From positions 1 to 42,539 of the forward strand of contig CAMUZR010000022.1 of NCBI GenBank assembly GCA_947165255.1: a stretch of 42,539 bases of DNA. Direction: 5' to 3'. Position 1 is the stretch's first letter. The number at the start of each line of letters is the position of its first letter. A program made the translations under genes and the position numbers. The notes under the pieces are model-generated. The model was not told the DNA's origin. It saw only the letters and a list, made by a program, of their open reading frames with translations, and did not search any database. Below are positions 25,485 to 33,566 of the stretch, piece after piece. This DNA comes from an uncultured Bacteroidales bacterium. Its GTDB lineage: Bacteria > Bacteroidota > Bacteroidia > Bacteroidales > P3.

Positions 25485-26387
25485 ATGGACTGGGACCGAC
25501 ACCTGCGCGACTTCGAAACCCACCTGCGCCTCGAGCGCAACCTGGCCGACAACTCCGTCCAGGCCTACCTGCGCGACGTCGGCCACCTCCGACGCATAGC
25601 CGAACCCCTCGGCATCCAGCCCCAGCAGGTCACCACCCAGCTCCTGCAGCAACTCCTCTTCCAGCTCCACCAGGCCGACATTGCCGTCACCTCCCAGTGC
25701 CGCATCATCTCAGGCCTGCGCGCCTTCTTCCGACTGCTGGTCATCGAGGACGTCATCGACAGCAACCCCGCCGACCTCCTCGAAATGCCCTCCCGCCCCA
25801 AACACCTGCCCGACGTCCTCACCGACCACGACATCGACGCCCTGCAGGCCACCTTCGACCGCAGCCTCCCCGGCCCCGCCCGCAACTACGTCATCGTCGA
25901 AGTGCTATACGGCTGCGGCCTGCGCGTCTCCGAACTCTGCAACCTCAAACTCGCCAACATCTACCCCGACGAGGAAATGCTACAAGTCATCGGCAAGGGC
26001 GACAAGCAGCGCTGGGTCCCCATCAACCCCCGCGCCCTCAGACTGCTGCAGGACTACCTGCTCACCATCCGCAGCCAGCTCACACCCCAGCCAGGCGAGG
26101 AAAAATACGTCTTCCTCAACCTCCGCGGCCACCACCTCTCGCGCGTGGCCGTCTTCCAGTTCATCAAAGAAGCCGTCGACAAGGCCGGCCTGCACAAAAA
26201 CGTCTCGCCCCACAGCCTCCGCCACAGCTTTGCCACCGAACTGGTGCAGAACGGCGCCGACCTGCGCGCCGTGCAGGAAATGCTGGGCCACGAAAGCCTC
26301 TCCACCACCCAAATCTACACCCACCTCTCGCGCCAGTACCTGCGCGACACCATCAGCACCTATCACCCCCATTACAAAAAAAAGTAA
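25485..26387 (+). CDS. xerD: Site-specific tyrosine recombinase XerD
   Basis: Tyrosine recombinase of the XerC/XerD type that resolves chromosome dimers at dif with a partner and FtsK. The 300-aa length is exactly that of the family. An N-terminal SAM-like core-binding domain (about 1-100) precedes the catalytic domain with R147 (GCGLRVSELC), K171 (GKGDKQRW), H243 and R246 (PHSLRHSF), H269 (LGHES) and nucleophile Y278 (TTQIYTHL). The start at 25485 follows the mtgA stop by 5 bp; the frame is open far upstream but that part is a shadow of mtgA. The absence of integrase neighbours or att sites supports a housekeeping role. Confidence 0.92.
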   Translation: MDWDRHLRDFETHLRLERNLADNSVQAYLRDVGHLRRIAEPLGIQPQQVTTQLLQQLLFQLHQADIAVTSQCRIISGLRAFFRLLVIEDVIDSNPADLLEMPSRPKHLPDVLTDHDIDALQATFDRSLPGPARNYVIVEVLYGCGLRVSELCNLKLANIYPDEEMLQVIGKGDKQRWVPINPRALRLLQDYLLTIRSQLTPQPGEEKYVFLNLRGHHLSRVAVFQFIKEAVDKAGLHKNVSPHSLRHSFATELVQNGADLRAVQEMLGHESLSTTQIYTHLSRQYLRDTISTYHPHYKKK

Positions 26388-26408
26388 ACCCATCCACCCT
26401 CCGCAGCC

Positions 26409-27317
26409 ATGTCCTTCCTCTCCTTCATCCTAGGCCCCGCCGTGGGGGCAGTCATCGGCGGCATCACCAACCGCCTGGCCATCACCATGCTCTTCCGCCC
26501 CTACGAGGCCAAGCATATCGGCCCCTACAAAATCCCCCTCACCCCCGGCATCATACCCAAAGAAAAAGGCAACATAGCCCGTGCCATCGGCGCCACCGTC
26601 AGCCAGCACCTCCTCGACCAGCAGAGCCTCTCCGCCCAGCTCCTCTCCGACGACATGCAGCAAAAGATAGCCGCCGCCGTCGACGACCTCGTCGACCGCA
26701 TGTGCCACTCCCAGCAAACCCTCCAGCAGTTCCTCCTCGACCACCTCTCGCCCGAAGAGTACGCCCGCGCCACCTCGCAGGTCGAAGACGACGTGGTGCG
26801 CCTGGTCTACGCCAAACTGGCCGACCCCGCCCTGGGCAACCGCGTGGCCGCCCTGGCCGTCGACCAAGTCGTGGGCCGCCTGCGCGAACACTTCCTCGGC
26901 CGCCTGGGAGCCGGAGTGCTCGAACTCCTGCGCGGCTCGGTCGAGCGCATGCTGGCCGACAATATCAACCAAATGCTCCACGACAACGCCCACCAGATGC
27001 TCGACGACCTGGTCACCGCCGAGGCCGACCGCCTCCTGGCCACACCCATCAGCCAGCTCTGCCAGGGCCGCGAGGAACTCTTCGCACAACTCAAAGCCTC
27101 CGCCCTCAAGGCCTACCGCGCACTGGTGCTCAACAACCTGCCACGCGCCCTGGCCGCCCTGAACATACAGAAAATCATCGAAGACAAAATCAACGCCATG
27201 GACATGCGCCAAACCGAAACCATGCTCCTCCAACTCATGGACCGCGAGCTGAAAGCCCTCGTGTGGTTCGGCGTGCTGCTGGGCTTCATCATGGGTTTTG
27301 TCACCAACATCATTTAA
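26409..27317 (+). CDS. DUF445 family membrane protein
   Basis: 302-aa protein of the DUF445 family, function unknown. A hydrophobic segment at about residues 3-25 (FILGPAVGAVIGGITNRLAI) and another at the extreme C-terminus (LVWFGVLLGFIMGFVTNII) bracket a long helical, acidic middle. Segments such as GGITNRLAITMLFRPYEAK and LTPGIIPKEKGNIARAIG are characteristic of the family. Both ends in the membrane with a soluble loop between them is the simplest topology. It lies 21 bp after xerD and 16 bp before the methionine sulfoxide reductase fusion. Confidence 0.88.
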   Translation: MSFLSFILGPAVGAVIGGITNRLAITMLFRPYEAKHIGPYKIPLTPGIIPKEKGNIARAIGATVSQHLLDQQSLSAQLLSDDMQQKIAAAVDDLVDRMCHSQQTLQQFLLDHLSPEEYARATSQVEDDVVRLVYAKLADPALGNRVAALAVDQVVGRLREHFLGRLGAGVLELLRGSVERMLADNINQMLHDNAHQMLDDLVTAEADRLLATPISQLCQGREELFAQLKASALKAYRALVLNNLPRALAALNIQKIIEDKINAMDMRQTETMLLQLMDRELKALVWFGVLLGFIMGFVTNII

Positions 27318-27333
27318 CACCCATCCCTCAACC

Positions 27334-28293
27334 ATGCAAAAAGAAATCTACCTTGCCGCCGGCTGCTTCTGGGGCGCCGAGCATTTCTTCAAACAAATCG
27401 ACGGCGTCACCCTCACCCAGGTGGGCTTTGCCAACGGCCACACCGCCAACCCCACCTACCAAGAGGTCTACACCGACACCACCGGCTTTGCCGAGGCCGT
27501 CCGCCTGCAGTACGACCCCCTCCGCGTCAGCCTCCCCTTCCTGCTGCAGATGTACTTCAAAGCCGTCGACCCCACCAGCCTCAACCAGCAGGGCGAGGAC
27601 CGCGGCACCCGCTACCGCACCGGCATCTACTTCGCCGACCCCGACGACCTCCCCTTCATCAACCTCGCCATGGCGCAGGAGGCGCCCAAATACGGCCTGC
27701 CCCTCTGCGTCGAAGTAGGCCCCCTGCTGAACTTCTTCCCCGCCGAGGACTACCACCAGGACTACCTGGCCAAGAACCCCGACGGCTACTGCCACCTGCC
27801 CGTGGCCCTTTTCGAGTATGCCCGCAACAACCGCGACACCCTCACCCAGCAAAAAAGCCAGCAGTACGCCCTGCTCCTCAAGCAGTTTGCCGCCCTGGCC
27901 GACGGCGAGACGGACCTCCAGGCCCTCATGGCCAACGCCGCCGCACTCATCCACGAGGCCTTCCACTTCTGGTGGACCGGCTTCTACCGCGTGGTGGGCG
28001 ACGAGCTGCTCCTCGGCCCCTTCCAGGGACCCGTGGCCTGCATGCACATCGGCTTCGGCAAAGGGGTCTGCGGCACCGCCTGGCAGCAGCGCCGCACCCA
28101 GCTGGTGCCCGACGTCGAGGCCTTCCCCGGCCACATCGCCTGCAGCGCCGCCTCGCGCAGCGAAATTGTAGTGCCGGTGGTGAAGGGCGGCCAAGTCGTC
28201 GCCGTCCTCGACATCGACAGCCAGCACCTGGCCACCTTCGACCACTGCGACCGCCACTTCCTCGAAACCTTCGTCGGCCTGCTGCCCGGCTGA
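27334..28293 (+). CDS. msrA: MsrA / free-methionine-R-sulfoxide reductase (GAF) fusion
   Basis: Bifunctional methionine sulfoxide repair enzyme, 319 aa, no signal peptide. Residues 1-165 are MsrA, which reduces the S-epimer: catalytic C11 in GCFWGAEHFF, GEDRGTRYRTGIYF, and AEDYHQDYLAKNPDGYCH. After a linker (about 166-190), residues 190-319 are a GAF-type fRMsr domain, which reduces free methionine-R-sulfoxide. Its three cysteines are C236, C246 and C270; their spacings of 10 and 24 equal those of E. coli fRMsr (84, 94, 118), and GVCGTAW, HIACSAASRSEIV and VLDIDS are conserved. Both halves therefore look active. An earlier in-frame start (27298) overlaps the preceding gene and precedes the conserved N-terminus, so 27334 is used. 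Last gene of the mtgA operon. Confidence 0.93.
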   Translation: MQKEIYLAAGCFWGAEHFFKQIDGVTLTQVGFANGHTANPTYQEVYTDTTGFAEAVRLQYDPLRVSLPFLLQMYFKAVDPTSLNQQGEDRGTRYRTGIYFADPDDLPFINLAMAQEAPKYGLPLCVEVGPLLNFFPAEDYHQDYLAKNPDGYCHLPVALFEYARNNRDTLTQQKSQQYALLLKQFAALADGETDLQALMANAAALIHEAFHFWWTGFYRVVGDELLLGPFQGPVACMHIGFGKGVCGTAWQQRRTQLVPDVEAFPGHIACSAASRSEIVVPVVKGGQVVAVLDIDSQHLATFDHCDRHFLETFVGLLPG

Positions 28294-28628
28294 CCCCGCC
28301 CCCGACCGCATCGTCGGCAGCCAATTGCGCAGTCGCGCCAGTGGCACCCGAAGGGCAGCGCCTGCCCCAGGGCTGGCCTGCAGTTCCTCGTCTGTCAATC
28401 AAAGAACGAAAGAGGATGTATAGGCGAAGTAAAGAGCATCGGGCGAAGGCAGGACGGGACGCGGGCGCGTTCCGTTCGGCGGCGGCAGGAACAGGGCCGC
28501 GCCGCCCCACGGACGGCCACGGCCAGACGAGGGGGCGGCGGTGGAAGAGAAGGTTGGCGCTTTTGTTGTGCGTGAGTCGAAAAAAAGTCGTATCTTTGCA
28601 TTTCTTCTAATACGAAATAAAAACATCT
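28294..28628. other. 335-bp GC-rich intergenic region before sufB
   Basis: No gene is supported. Two strong dyads occur: GGGCAG (28353-28358) / CTGCCC (28362-28367), and GCCGCCCC (28501-28508) / GGGGCGGC (28532-28539) enclosing GGCC-AC-GGCC. Neither is followed by a T-tract. The sufB -7 element lies at 28591-28598. The sequence could be a structured leader, a small RNA or the remains of a gene. Confidence 0.5.
28591..28598 (+). promoter_or_regulatory. -7 promoter element of sufB
   Basis: TATCTTTG, 30 bp before the ATG at 28629, fits TAnnTTTG. The nearest TTTG-like sequence (28562-28568) has a longer than usual spacing. Confidence 0.55.
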
Positions 28629-30074
28629 ATGGCTGAAGATAACAACGATATAATTCAGGAAGTTACCTCGGAAGAATACAAGTGGGGTTTTGTAACCGAT
28701 ATAGATACCGACACCATTGGCAAGGGGTTGAACGAGGAGGTCATCCGCCTCATATCGCACAAGAAGCACGAGCCCGAGTGGCTGCTGGAGTTCCGCCTGA
28801 AGGCGTTCCGCAAATGGCAGACCATGGAGGAACCCGCCTGGGGGCACCTGAAGTATGACAAGGTGGACTACCAGGACATCATATACTACGCCGCCCCCAA
28901 GCAGGAGAAGAAGAAGAGCATGGACGAGGTGGACCCGGAGTTGCTGGCCACCTTTGACAAGTTGGGCATACCGCTGCGCGAGCAGAAGGCGCTGGCGGGC
29001 GTGGCCTACGACGCCATCATGGACTCGGTGTCGGTGAAGACCACCTCGCAGAAGCTGCTGGAGGAGCAGGGCATCATCTTCTGCCCCATCAGCGAGGCGG
29101 TGCAGAAACACCCCGACTTGGTGCGGCAGTATTTGGGTTCGGTGGTGCCGAGCGGCGACAATTTCTTCGCGGCCCTGAATTCGGCTGTCTTCAGCGACGG
29201 CTCGTTCTGCTATATTCCCAAGGGGGTACGCTGCCCCGTGGAGCTTTCGAGCTATTTCCGCATCAACGCGCGCGGCACAGGGCAGTTCGAGCGCACCCTA
29301 ATCGTGTGCGACGAGGAGGCCTATGTGAGCTACATGGAGGGCTGCACCGCCCCCCAGCGCGACGAGAACCAGCTGCATGCCGCCATAGTGGAGATTATAG
29401 CCCTGAAGGACGCCGAGGTGAAGTACAGCACGGTGCAGAACTGGTACCCGGGCGACAAGGAGGGCAAGGGCGGCATCTATAACTTCGTCACCAAACGCGG
29501 CATATGCAAGGGGTCGCACTCCAAAATATCGTGGACCCAGGTGGAAACCGGGAGCGCCGTGACGTGGAAGTACCCCAGCTGCATACTGCAGGGCGACGAC
29601 AGCAGCGCCGAGTTCTACAGCGTGGCCGTCACCAACAATTATCAACAGGCCGACACGGGCACCAAGATGATACACATAGGCAAGAACACGCACAGCACCA
29701 TCATGTCGAAGGGCATCAGCGCGGGCCACAGCCAGAATAGCTACCGCGGCCTGGTGCAGATTAATAAGTCGGCCGAGAACGCCCGCAATTTCTCGCAGTG
29801 CGACTCGCTGCTGCTGGGCGACACCTGCGGGGCGCACACCTGGCCCTATATCAAGGCCAACAACAGCACGGCCATCCTGGAACACGAGGCCACGACGAGC
29901 AAGATATCGGAAGACCAGCTTTTCTACTGCCAGCAGCGCGGCATTTCGGCTGAGAGCGCCGTGGGCCTCATTGTCAACGGCTACGCCAAAGACGTGCTGA
30001 AGAAACTGCCCATGGAGTTTGCCGTCGAGGCACAGAAACTCCTCAGCATCAGCCTGGAAGGAAATGTGGGATAA
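28629..30074 (+). CDS. sufB: Fe-S cluster assembly scaffold protein SufB
   Basis: Cytoplasmic scaffold that, as SufBCD, assembles iron-sulfur clusters from SufSE/SufU-delivered sulfur. The 481-aa product matches the family length. Recognisable parts are the [20 protein letters not shown] region, [14 protein letters not shown], and the C-terminal core [19 protein letters not shown]...[24 protein letters not shown], which includes the conserved Cys and Glu of the SufB-SufD interface. It is followed not by sufC and sufD but, 15 bp on, by an RNA methyltransferase, so the rest of the complex is encoded elsewhere. Codons end mainly in G, unlike neighbours. Confidence 0.96.
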   Translation: MAEDNNDIIQEVTSEEYKWGFVTDIDTDTIGKGLNEEVIRLISHKKHEPEWLLEFRLKAFRKWQTMEEPAWGHLKYDKVDYQDIIYYAAPKQEKKKSMDEVDPELLATFDKLGIPLREQKALAGVAYDAIMDSVSVKTTSQKLLEEQGIIFCPISEAVQKHPDLVRQYLGSVVPSGDNFFAALNSAVFSDGSFCYIPKGVRCPVELSSYFRINARGTGQFERTLIVCDEEAYVSYMEGCTAPQRDENQLHAAIVEIIALKDAEVKYSTVQNWYPGDKEGKGGIYNFVTKRGICKGSHSKISWTQVETGSAVTWKYPSCILQGDDSSAEFYSVAVTNNYQQADTGTKMIHIGKNTHSTIMSKGISAGHSQNSYRGLVQINKSAENARNFSQCDSLLLGDTCGAHTWPYIKANNSTAILEHEATTSKISEDQLFYCQQRGISAESAVGLIVNGYAKDVLKKLPMEFAVEAQKLLSISLEGNVG

Positions 30075-30089
30075 TTTTATTTGAAGGCT

Positions 30090-30623
30090 ATGGCACACAA
30101 ACTTTCCATGGATGAGCTGCACCGCATTTCGGTGGAGGAGTTTAGGGCGGCGGAGAAGCTGCCGCTGACGGTGGTGCTGGACAATGTGCGCAGCCAGAAT
30201 AACATAGGCTCTGTTTTCCGCACGAGCGACGCTTTCCGCGTGGAGCGCATCTGTCTCTGCGGCATCTGTTCCACCCCGCCGCACCGCGACATTCACAAGA
30301 CCGCCCTCGGGGCCGAGGAGAGCGTTGCGTGGAGCTATCACGAGGAGACGGCCGACTGCCTGCAGGCGTTGAAACAGCAGGGCTATAGGATTTATGCGGT
30401 GGAGCAGGTGGACGACAGCATGAAGCTGGATGCGCTGCCCGAGCGCCTGGGCGAGCGGGTGGCCGTGGTGTTCGGCAACGAGGTGGAGGGAGTGCAGGAG
30501 GAGTTGCTGCCCCTCTGCGACGGCAGCATCGAGATTCCCCAGCAGGGCACCAAGCACTCACTCAATATAAGTTGCGCCGCCGCCATCGTCCTCTGGGAAC
30601 TCTGGCAGCGGCTGCACGATTAA
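30090..30623 (+). CDS. TrmH/SpoU-family RNA methyltransferase
   Basis: Predicted SAM-dependent SPOUT methyltransferase acting on ribose 2'-OH of tRNA or rRNA. The 177-aa protein is a minimal SpoU domain: motif 1 VLDNVRSQNNIGSVFRTSDA (about 27-46), motif 2 VVFGNEVEGVQEELL (near 128), and motif 3 IEIPQQGTKHSLNISCAAAI (near 150). No extra RNA-binding domain is present. An in-frame TTG at 30081 is a weaker start than ATG 30090. It lies 15 bp after sufB and probably shares its transcript. Target nucleotide unknown. Confidence 0.9.
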   Translation: MAHKLSMDELHRISVEEFRAAEKLPLTVVLDNVRSQNNIGSVFRTSDAFRVERICLCGICSTPPHRDIHKTALGAEESVAWSYHEETADCLQALKQQGYRIYAVEQVDDSMKLDALPERLGERVAVVFGNEVEGVQEELLPLCDGSIEIPQQGTKHSLNISCAAAIVLWELWQRLHD

Positions 30624-30640
30624 CCCAATATAGATTTTTT

Positions 30641-31606
30641 TTACTCTTCGCCCCATCCGCCGTTGGAGTCGTAGGTGAGGGTGCATTTGTGGGTGATTTC
30701 GGTCCAGTACATGGTGGGGTAGACCGCGGTGAAGTTGGCGGGGAGGCCGCTGGGGAGGTATTCGTAGTTCCAGGTGTGTTCGGAGGAGGTGGTGGAGTCG
30801 TTGCGGCGGTCATAATGGTAGTCGACACGGCGCACTAGGTTGTTGCGGCAGAGGCAGGTGGGGTCGTCGATGAAACCGTCCTTGCCGATGAGTTGGGAAC
30901 TGAAATAGCCTTGGAAGGGATTGGGGTGGTTGTCGTAGAAGTATTCTATGTGCGAGAGGCCTGAGGTGTACCATGCCATTGAATCGGCCGTGGCACGCAC
31001 CAGGTTGCCGTTGTCCCATTCTAAGGTCCACTGCTTCACCAGCGTGTCGGTGTGGTATAAATCGTACAACCACTCTTGGAGCGGGTGGGTGAAGACAATG
31101 GCGTAGGGGTACTCTTCGCCGTTGCGGTAAAGGAAATCGGTGGTGTAGGTGCGGTTGCCGTTGCCGTTCTGCCCGAAGGGGAAACTGATGCGGCTCAGCA
31201 GCCCGCCGGAATAGGCAAAGCGGTATGTGCGCAGGTAGTTGCCGTCCGTACCAAGACTGTAGCAGATGCTGTCCAAGCGGCCATTGCTATTGTAGTAGTA
31301 ATTGTCGATACGAGGGCGGTTAGAAGAATAATAGGTGCCTGTGTAGTCGAATTCCACTTGGGCCAGACGTCTATCGGAACTCCAGCTCCAACGGTCGAAA
31401 AAGGTGAGGGAGTCAATGCTGGCTTCCACCCCCTCTTCGTGCAGGTCGTGGCGCATTTGCACCACGGCGTTTGCTGGTTGATACATGCCTCGGAAGGCAT
31501 TCTGCGTGGTAGGAAAGATGTCGTCGGTGCGCTGGCAGGCCGCTGATAGGAGCATGAGGGTGCAGCCGATAACTGTTGCAGACAGTGCAAAATGATTCTT
31601 TTTCAT
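30641..31606 (-). CDS. Lipoprotein of unknown function, Tyr/Asn-rich
   Basis: 321-aa lipoprotein, last gene of the ten-gene sigma-factor operon. The signal ends LLSAAC with C24 lipidated. The mature part is rich in Tyr, Asn and Asp, with strands such as RIDNYYYNSNGRLDSICYSLG and LRTYRFAYSGGLLSRISF that recall YD-repeat-like or DUF4595-like beta sheets; I do not assign a family firmly. The frame is open upstream of 31606, but only this ATG gives a signal peptide. It follows the upstream lipoprotein gene by 25 bp. Likely periplasmic or surface located. Confidence 0.75.
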   Translation of the reverse strand: MKKNHFALSATVIGCTLMLLSAACQRTDDIFPTTQNAFRGMYQPANAVVQMRHDLHEEGVEASIDSLTFFDRWSWSSDRRLAQVEFDYTGTYYSSNRPRIDNYYYNSNGRLDSICYSLGTDGNYLRTYRFAYSGGLLSRISFPFGQNGNGNRTYTTDFLYRNGEEYPYAIVFTHPLQEWLYDLYHTDTLVKQWTLEWDNGNLVRATADSMAWYTSGLSHIEYFYDNHPNPFQGYFSSQLIGKDGFIDDPTCLCRNNLVRRVDYHYDRRNDSTTSSEHTWNYEYLPSGLPANFTAVYPTMYWTEITHKCTLTYDSNGGWGEE

Positions 31607-31631
31607 GAGGTTATTGTTTTTTATGTATTTG

Positions 31632-32132
31632 TTAGCAGCCTCTCTTTTTGGCCCAAAAGCTGAGTCCGGAGTACCCTTGCTCAAATACTTTTCTGCGCTC
31701 CATGACGGAGCCCAAGTGGGAGTATTCGATTTCTATGACCAATACGAATGCTTCCTGTGGCAGATGTTGGATGGTGAAGGAGTTGTCGTAAAGGCAGATG
31801 CAGTCGGTCATTCCTTGCTCGCCCAGATGCTCCACTGCCCACACTGTGTCACCATTGCGGTGGATGGTGGTGGTAATGTTCTGGTTCCCTTTGCAGTCCA
31901 GCATCATGTTGTAGTGATTGACGGTCATGAAGCGTTGCTCTTGGTTCCAATCCACTACGACAGAGTCGGTGTTCATGTCTTTGGCGGCCAGTTTGTCGGT
32001 GCTGGTGTGGCAGTCGGTGGTGGCCATGTCGTAAGCCCCTAGGCCGTCGTCCCAGCCACATTTTTCGCAGCTGCATATCAGTGTGGCGCAGGTTATGGCC
32101 ACGGCCACAAGGGTGAGAAGTGTCTTTTTCAT
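31632..32132 (-). CDS. Cys-rich lipoprotein, paralogue C
   Basis: 166-aa lipoprotein, third and most divergent member of a tandem family with the genes at 32156 and 32647. Lipid Cys C22 is followed by C25 (SCEKC). Shared with its paralogues are TxDCH, AAKxMNTDSxVV, HYNMMLDC, GDT, EHxGEQGxTxC(I/V)CLYDNSF and a C-terminal LVIE strand. Six cysteines of the mature protein are conserved in all three. It has a unique C-terminal extension ending SFWAKKRGC. The family resembles Bacteroidota lipoproteins with a terminal CxCLYD segment whose function is unknown. Confidence 0.8.
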   Translation of the reverse strand: MKKTLLTLVAVAITCATLICSCEKCGWDDGLGAYDMATTDCHTSTDKLAAKDMNTDSVVVDWNQEQRFMTVNHYNMMLDCKGNQNITTTIHRNGDTVWAVEHLGEQGMTDCICLYDNSFTIQHLPQEAFVLVIEIEYSHLGSVMERRKVFEQGYSGLSFWAKKRGC

Positions 32133-32155
32133 TTCGGTTGGTGTTTAAGGATTAT

Positions 32156-32623
32156 CTAATTGAAACTATTTTCGTAGACGGTAGTGGTCTCCGTCTGGTC
32201 AAACCATAGGGTTTCCACCTCGATGACTAGCGTGAACGGTGTTTCGGGCAGGTATTCGATGTTGAACGAGTTGTCGTATAGGCAGACGCAGTTGGTCAGC
32301 CCCTGCTCGCCCACGTGTTCAGTCACGCGGATGGTGTCGCCCTCGCGGAGGATGGTGGTCGGGATGGGCTGGTGCATGCCGCAGTCCAGCATCATGTTGT
32401 AGTGTGACACGCTCAGGGAGCCACTTTCGCGGTCCCACTCCACGACGATGGAGTCGGTGTTCATCTCCTTGGCGGCAATGTGGTCGGTAAAATGGTGGCA
32501 GTCGCTGGTGACGACGTTGTGGACTACTGGCTTTACAGGCCATTCCTGACATTTGGTGCAGCCGCTTATCAGAGCTGCGCTGGTTATGGCTACGGCCACA
32601 AGGGTGAGAAGTGTCTTTTTCAT
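32156..32623 (-). CDS. Cys-rich lipoprotein, paralogue B
   Basis: 155-aa lipoprotein (C22 lipidated, then C25 in GCTKC). From about residue 26 onward it is almost identical to paralogue A at 32647: only a few residues differ (E/D after KCQ, VK/ET, H/P after FTD). Its signal peptide, however, is nearly that of paralogue C (MKKTLLTLVAVAIT), not that of A, so it is a mosaic. The mature domain has the conserved Cys set and a C-terminus ending VYENSFN. It is separated by 23 bp from each neighbour. Function unknown. Confidence 0.85.
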   Translation of the reverse strand: MKKTLLTLVAVAITSAALISGCTKCQEWPVKPVVHNVVTSDCHHFTDHIAAKEMNTDSIVVEWDRESGSLSVSHYNMMLDCGMHQPIPTTILREGDTIRVTEHVGEQGLTNCVCLYDNSFNIEYLPETPFTLVIEVETLWFDQTETTTVYENSFN

Positions 32624-32646
32624 TTCGGTTGGTGTTTAAGGATTTT

Positions 32647-33114
32647 CTAATTGAAACTATTTTCGTAGACGGTAGTGGTCTCCGTCTGGTCAAACCATAG
32701 GGTTTCCACCTCGATGACTAGCGTGAACGGTGTTTCGGGCAGGTATTCGATGTTGAACGAGTTGTCGTATAGGCAGACGCAGTTGGTCAGCCCCTGCTCG
32801 CCCACGTGTTCAGTCACGCGGATGGTGTCGCCCTCGCGGAGGATGGTGGTCGGGATGGGCTGGTGCATGCCGCAGTCCAGCATCATGTTGTAGTGTGACA
32901 CGCTCAGGGAGCCACTTTCACGGTCCCACTCCACGACGATGGAGTCGGTGTTCATCTCCTTGGCGGCAATGGGGTCGGTAAAGTGGTGGCAGTCGCTGGT
33001 GACGACGTTGTGGACTACAGGCGTTTCGGGCCAGTCCTGACATTTGGTGCAGCCGCTTATCAGAGCTGCGCTGGTTGCAGCTATGGTTGCAAAGATAAAG
33101 AGACTCTTTTTCAT
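32647..33114 (-). CDS. Cys-rich lipoprotein, paralogue A
   Basis: 155-aa lipoprotein with signal MKKSLFIFATIAATSAALISGC (C22 lipidated, C25 next). Its mature part is nearly identical to paralogue B, including a run of more than 300 bp of DNA with a single visible difference (near 32930 compared with 32439). Its ATG overlaps the stop of the upstream gene by 4 bp (ATGA), so the two are translationally coupled. This overlap ties the paralogue family to the radical-SAM-associated lipoprotein. Function unknown. Confidence 0.85.
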   Translation of the reverse strand: MKKSLFIFATIAATSAALISGCTKCQDWPETPVVHNVVTSDCHHFTDPIAAKEMNTDSIVVEWDRESGSLSVSHYNMMLDCGMHQPIPTTILREGDTIRVTEHVGEQGLTNCVCLYDNSFNIEYLPETPFTLVIEVETLWFDQTETTTVYENSFN

Positions 33115-33542
33115 TTGTCGTTTATTTTTGGGTTGAGAGTAATGTCATAGTTTACTTGTCCCTGGCCAGAGTTCCAGTGGCCGTTGCCCCCACTGAGAGG
33201 CACGCCCGCAGTGGGAATGCTGACCGTGGTGTCTTGGTAGCTGCCGTTTTCAGTGCTGTCGATGTCGGCGAAGGTGACATTGTCGATGGGCAAACTGGGA
33301 CAAGCGCCTTTGAGGGTGAAGGCGTAAGCCCCTTGGGGGTCGGTGGTGTCGTAGGGATGGCCATAATGGTTGACTTCAATCCCCGGTATGGGTCTTCCGT
33401 CGGGGTCGGATACGATGCCTTTGACATGATAGGTGGCTTCGGGGGTGCCGTATTCCACTGCGCATTCGGTACAGCTGATGCCCACGGCTGTTGCAGCTAG
33501 CGTGAGCAGCCAGTTTTTGAATTTCAGGTAGCCTTTTTTCAT
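33111..33542 (-). CDS. Radical SAM-associated putative lipoprotein
   Basis: 143-aa lipoprotein that matches a Bacteroidota family usually encoded beside a radical SAM/SPASM protein (TIGR04134-like). Visible hallmarks: KFKNWLLTLAATAVGISC signal with C24 lipidated and C27 next (CTEC), VEYGTPEATYHVKGIVSDPDG, PIPGIEV, a DTTDPQGAYAF carboxypeptidase-regulatory-like beta fold, and DIDSTENGSYQDTTV. The fold is probably a small beta sandwich. No radical SAM gene is present anywhere in the window. Its stop overlaps the next gene by 4 bp, and it follows the upstream lipoprotein by 24 bp. Confidence 0.82.
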   Translation of the reverse strand: MKKGYLKFKNWLLTLAATAVGISCTECAVEYGTPEATYHVKGIVSDPDGRPIPGIEVNHYGHPYDTTDPQGAYAFTLKGACPSLPIDNVTFADIDSTENGSYQDTTVSIPTAGVPLSGGNGHWNSGQGQVNYDITLNPKINDK

Positions 33543-33566
33543 GTTTCTTAGGTGTTGGGGCTGTCC

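Larger units (their letters stand above)
32139..33120. repeat. Recent tandem duplication, 491-bp offset
   Basis: DNA from about 32156 to 32560 recurs 491 bp to the right (from 32647) almost without change. The intergenic leader (23 bp) is also nearly identical at 32133-32155 and 32624-32646. Similarity ends in the signal-peptide part of copy A, where copy B instead matches the gene at 31632. Confidence 0.9.

Noticed and set aside
25485..26387. Phage or integrative-element integrase
   Set aside because: Length, motifs and operon position fit housekeeping XerD; no att repeats or mobile genes nearby.
25346..27718. 790-aa plus-strand protein rich in Arg/Pro/His
   Set aside because: Overlaps xerD, DUF445 and msrA in another phase; typical GC-rich shadow.
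28395..28628. N-terminal part of an antisense gene before sufB
   Set aside because: Cys-poor, Pro/Arg-rich sequence in GC-rich spacer DNA; it continues into sufB as a shadow.
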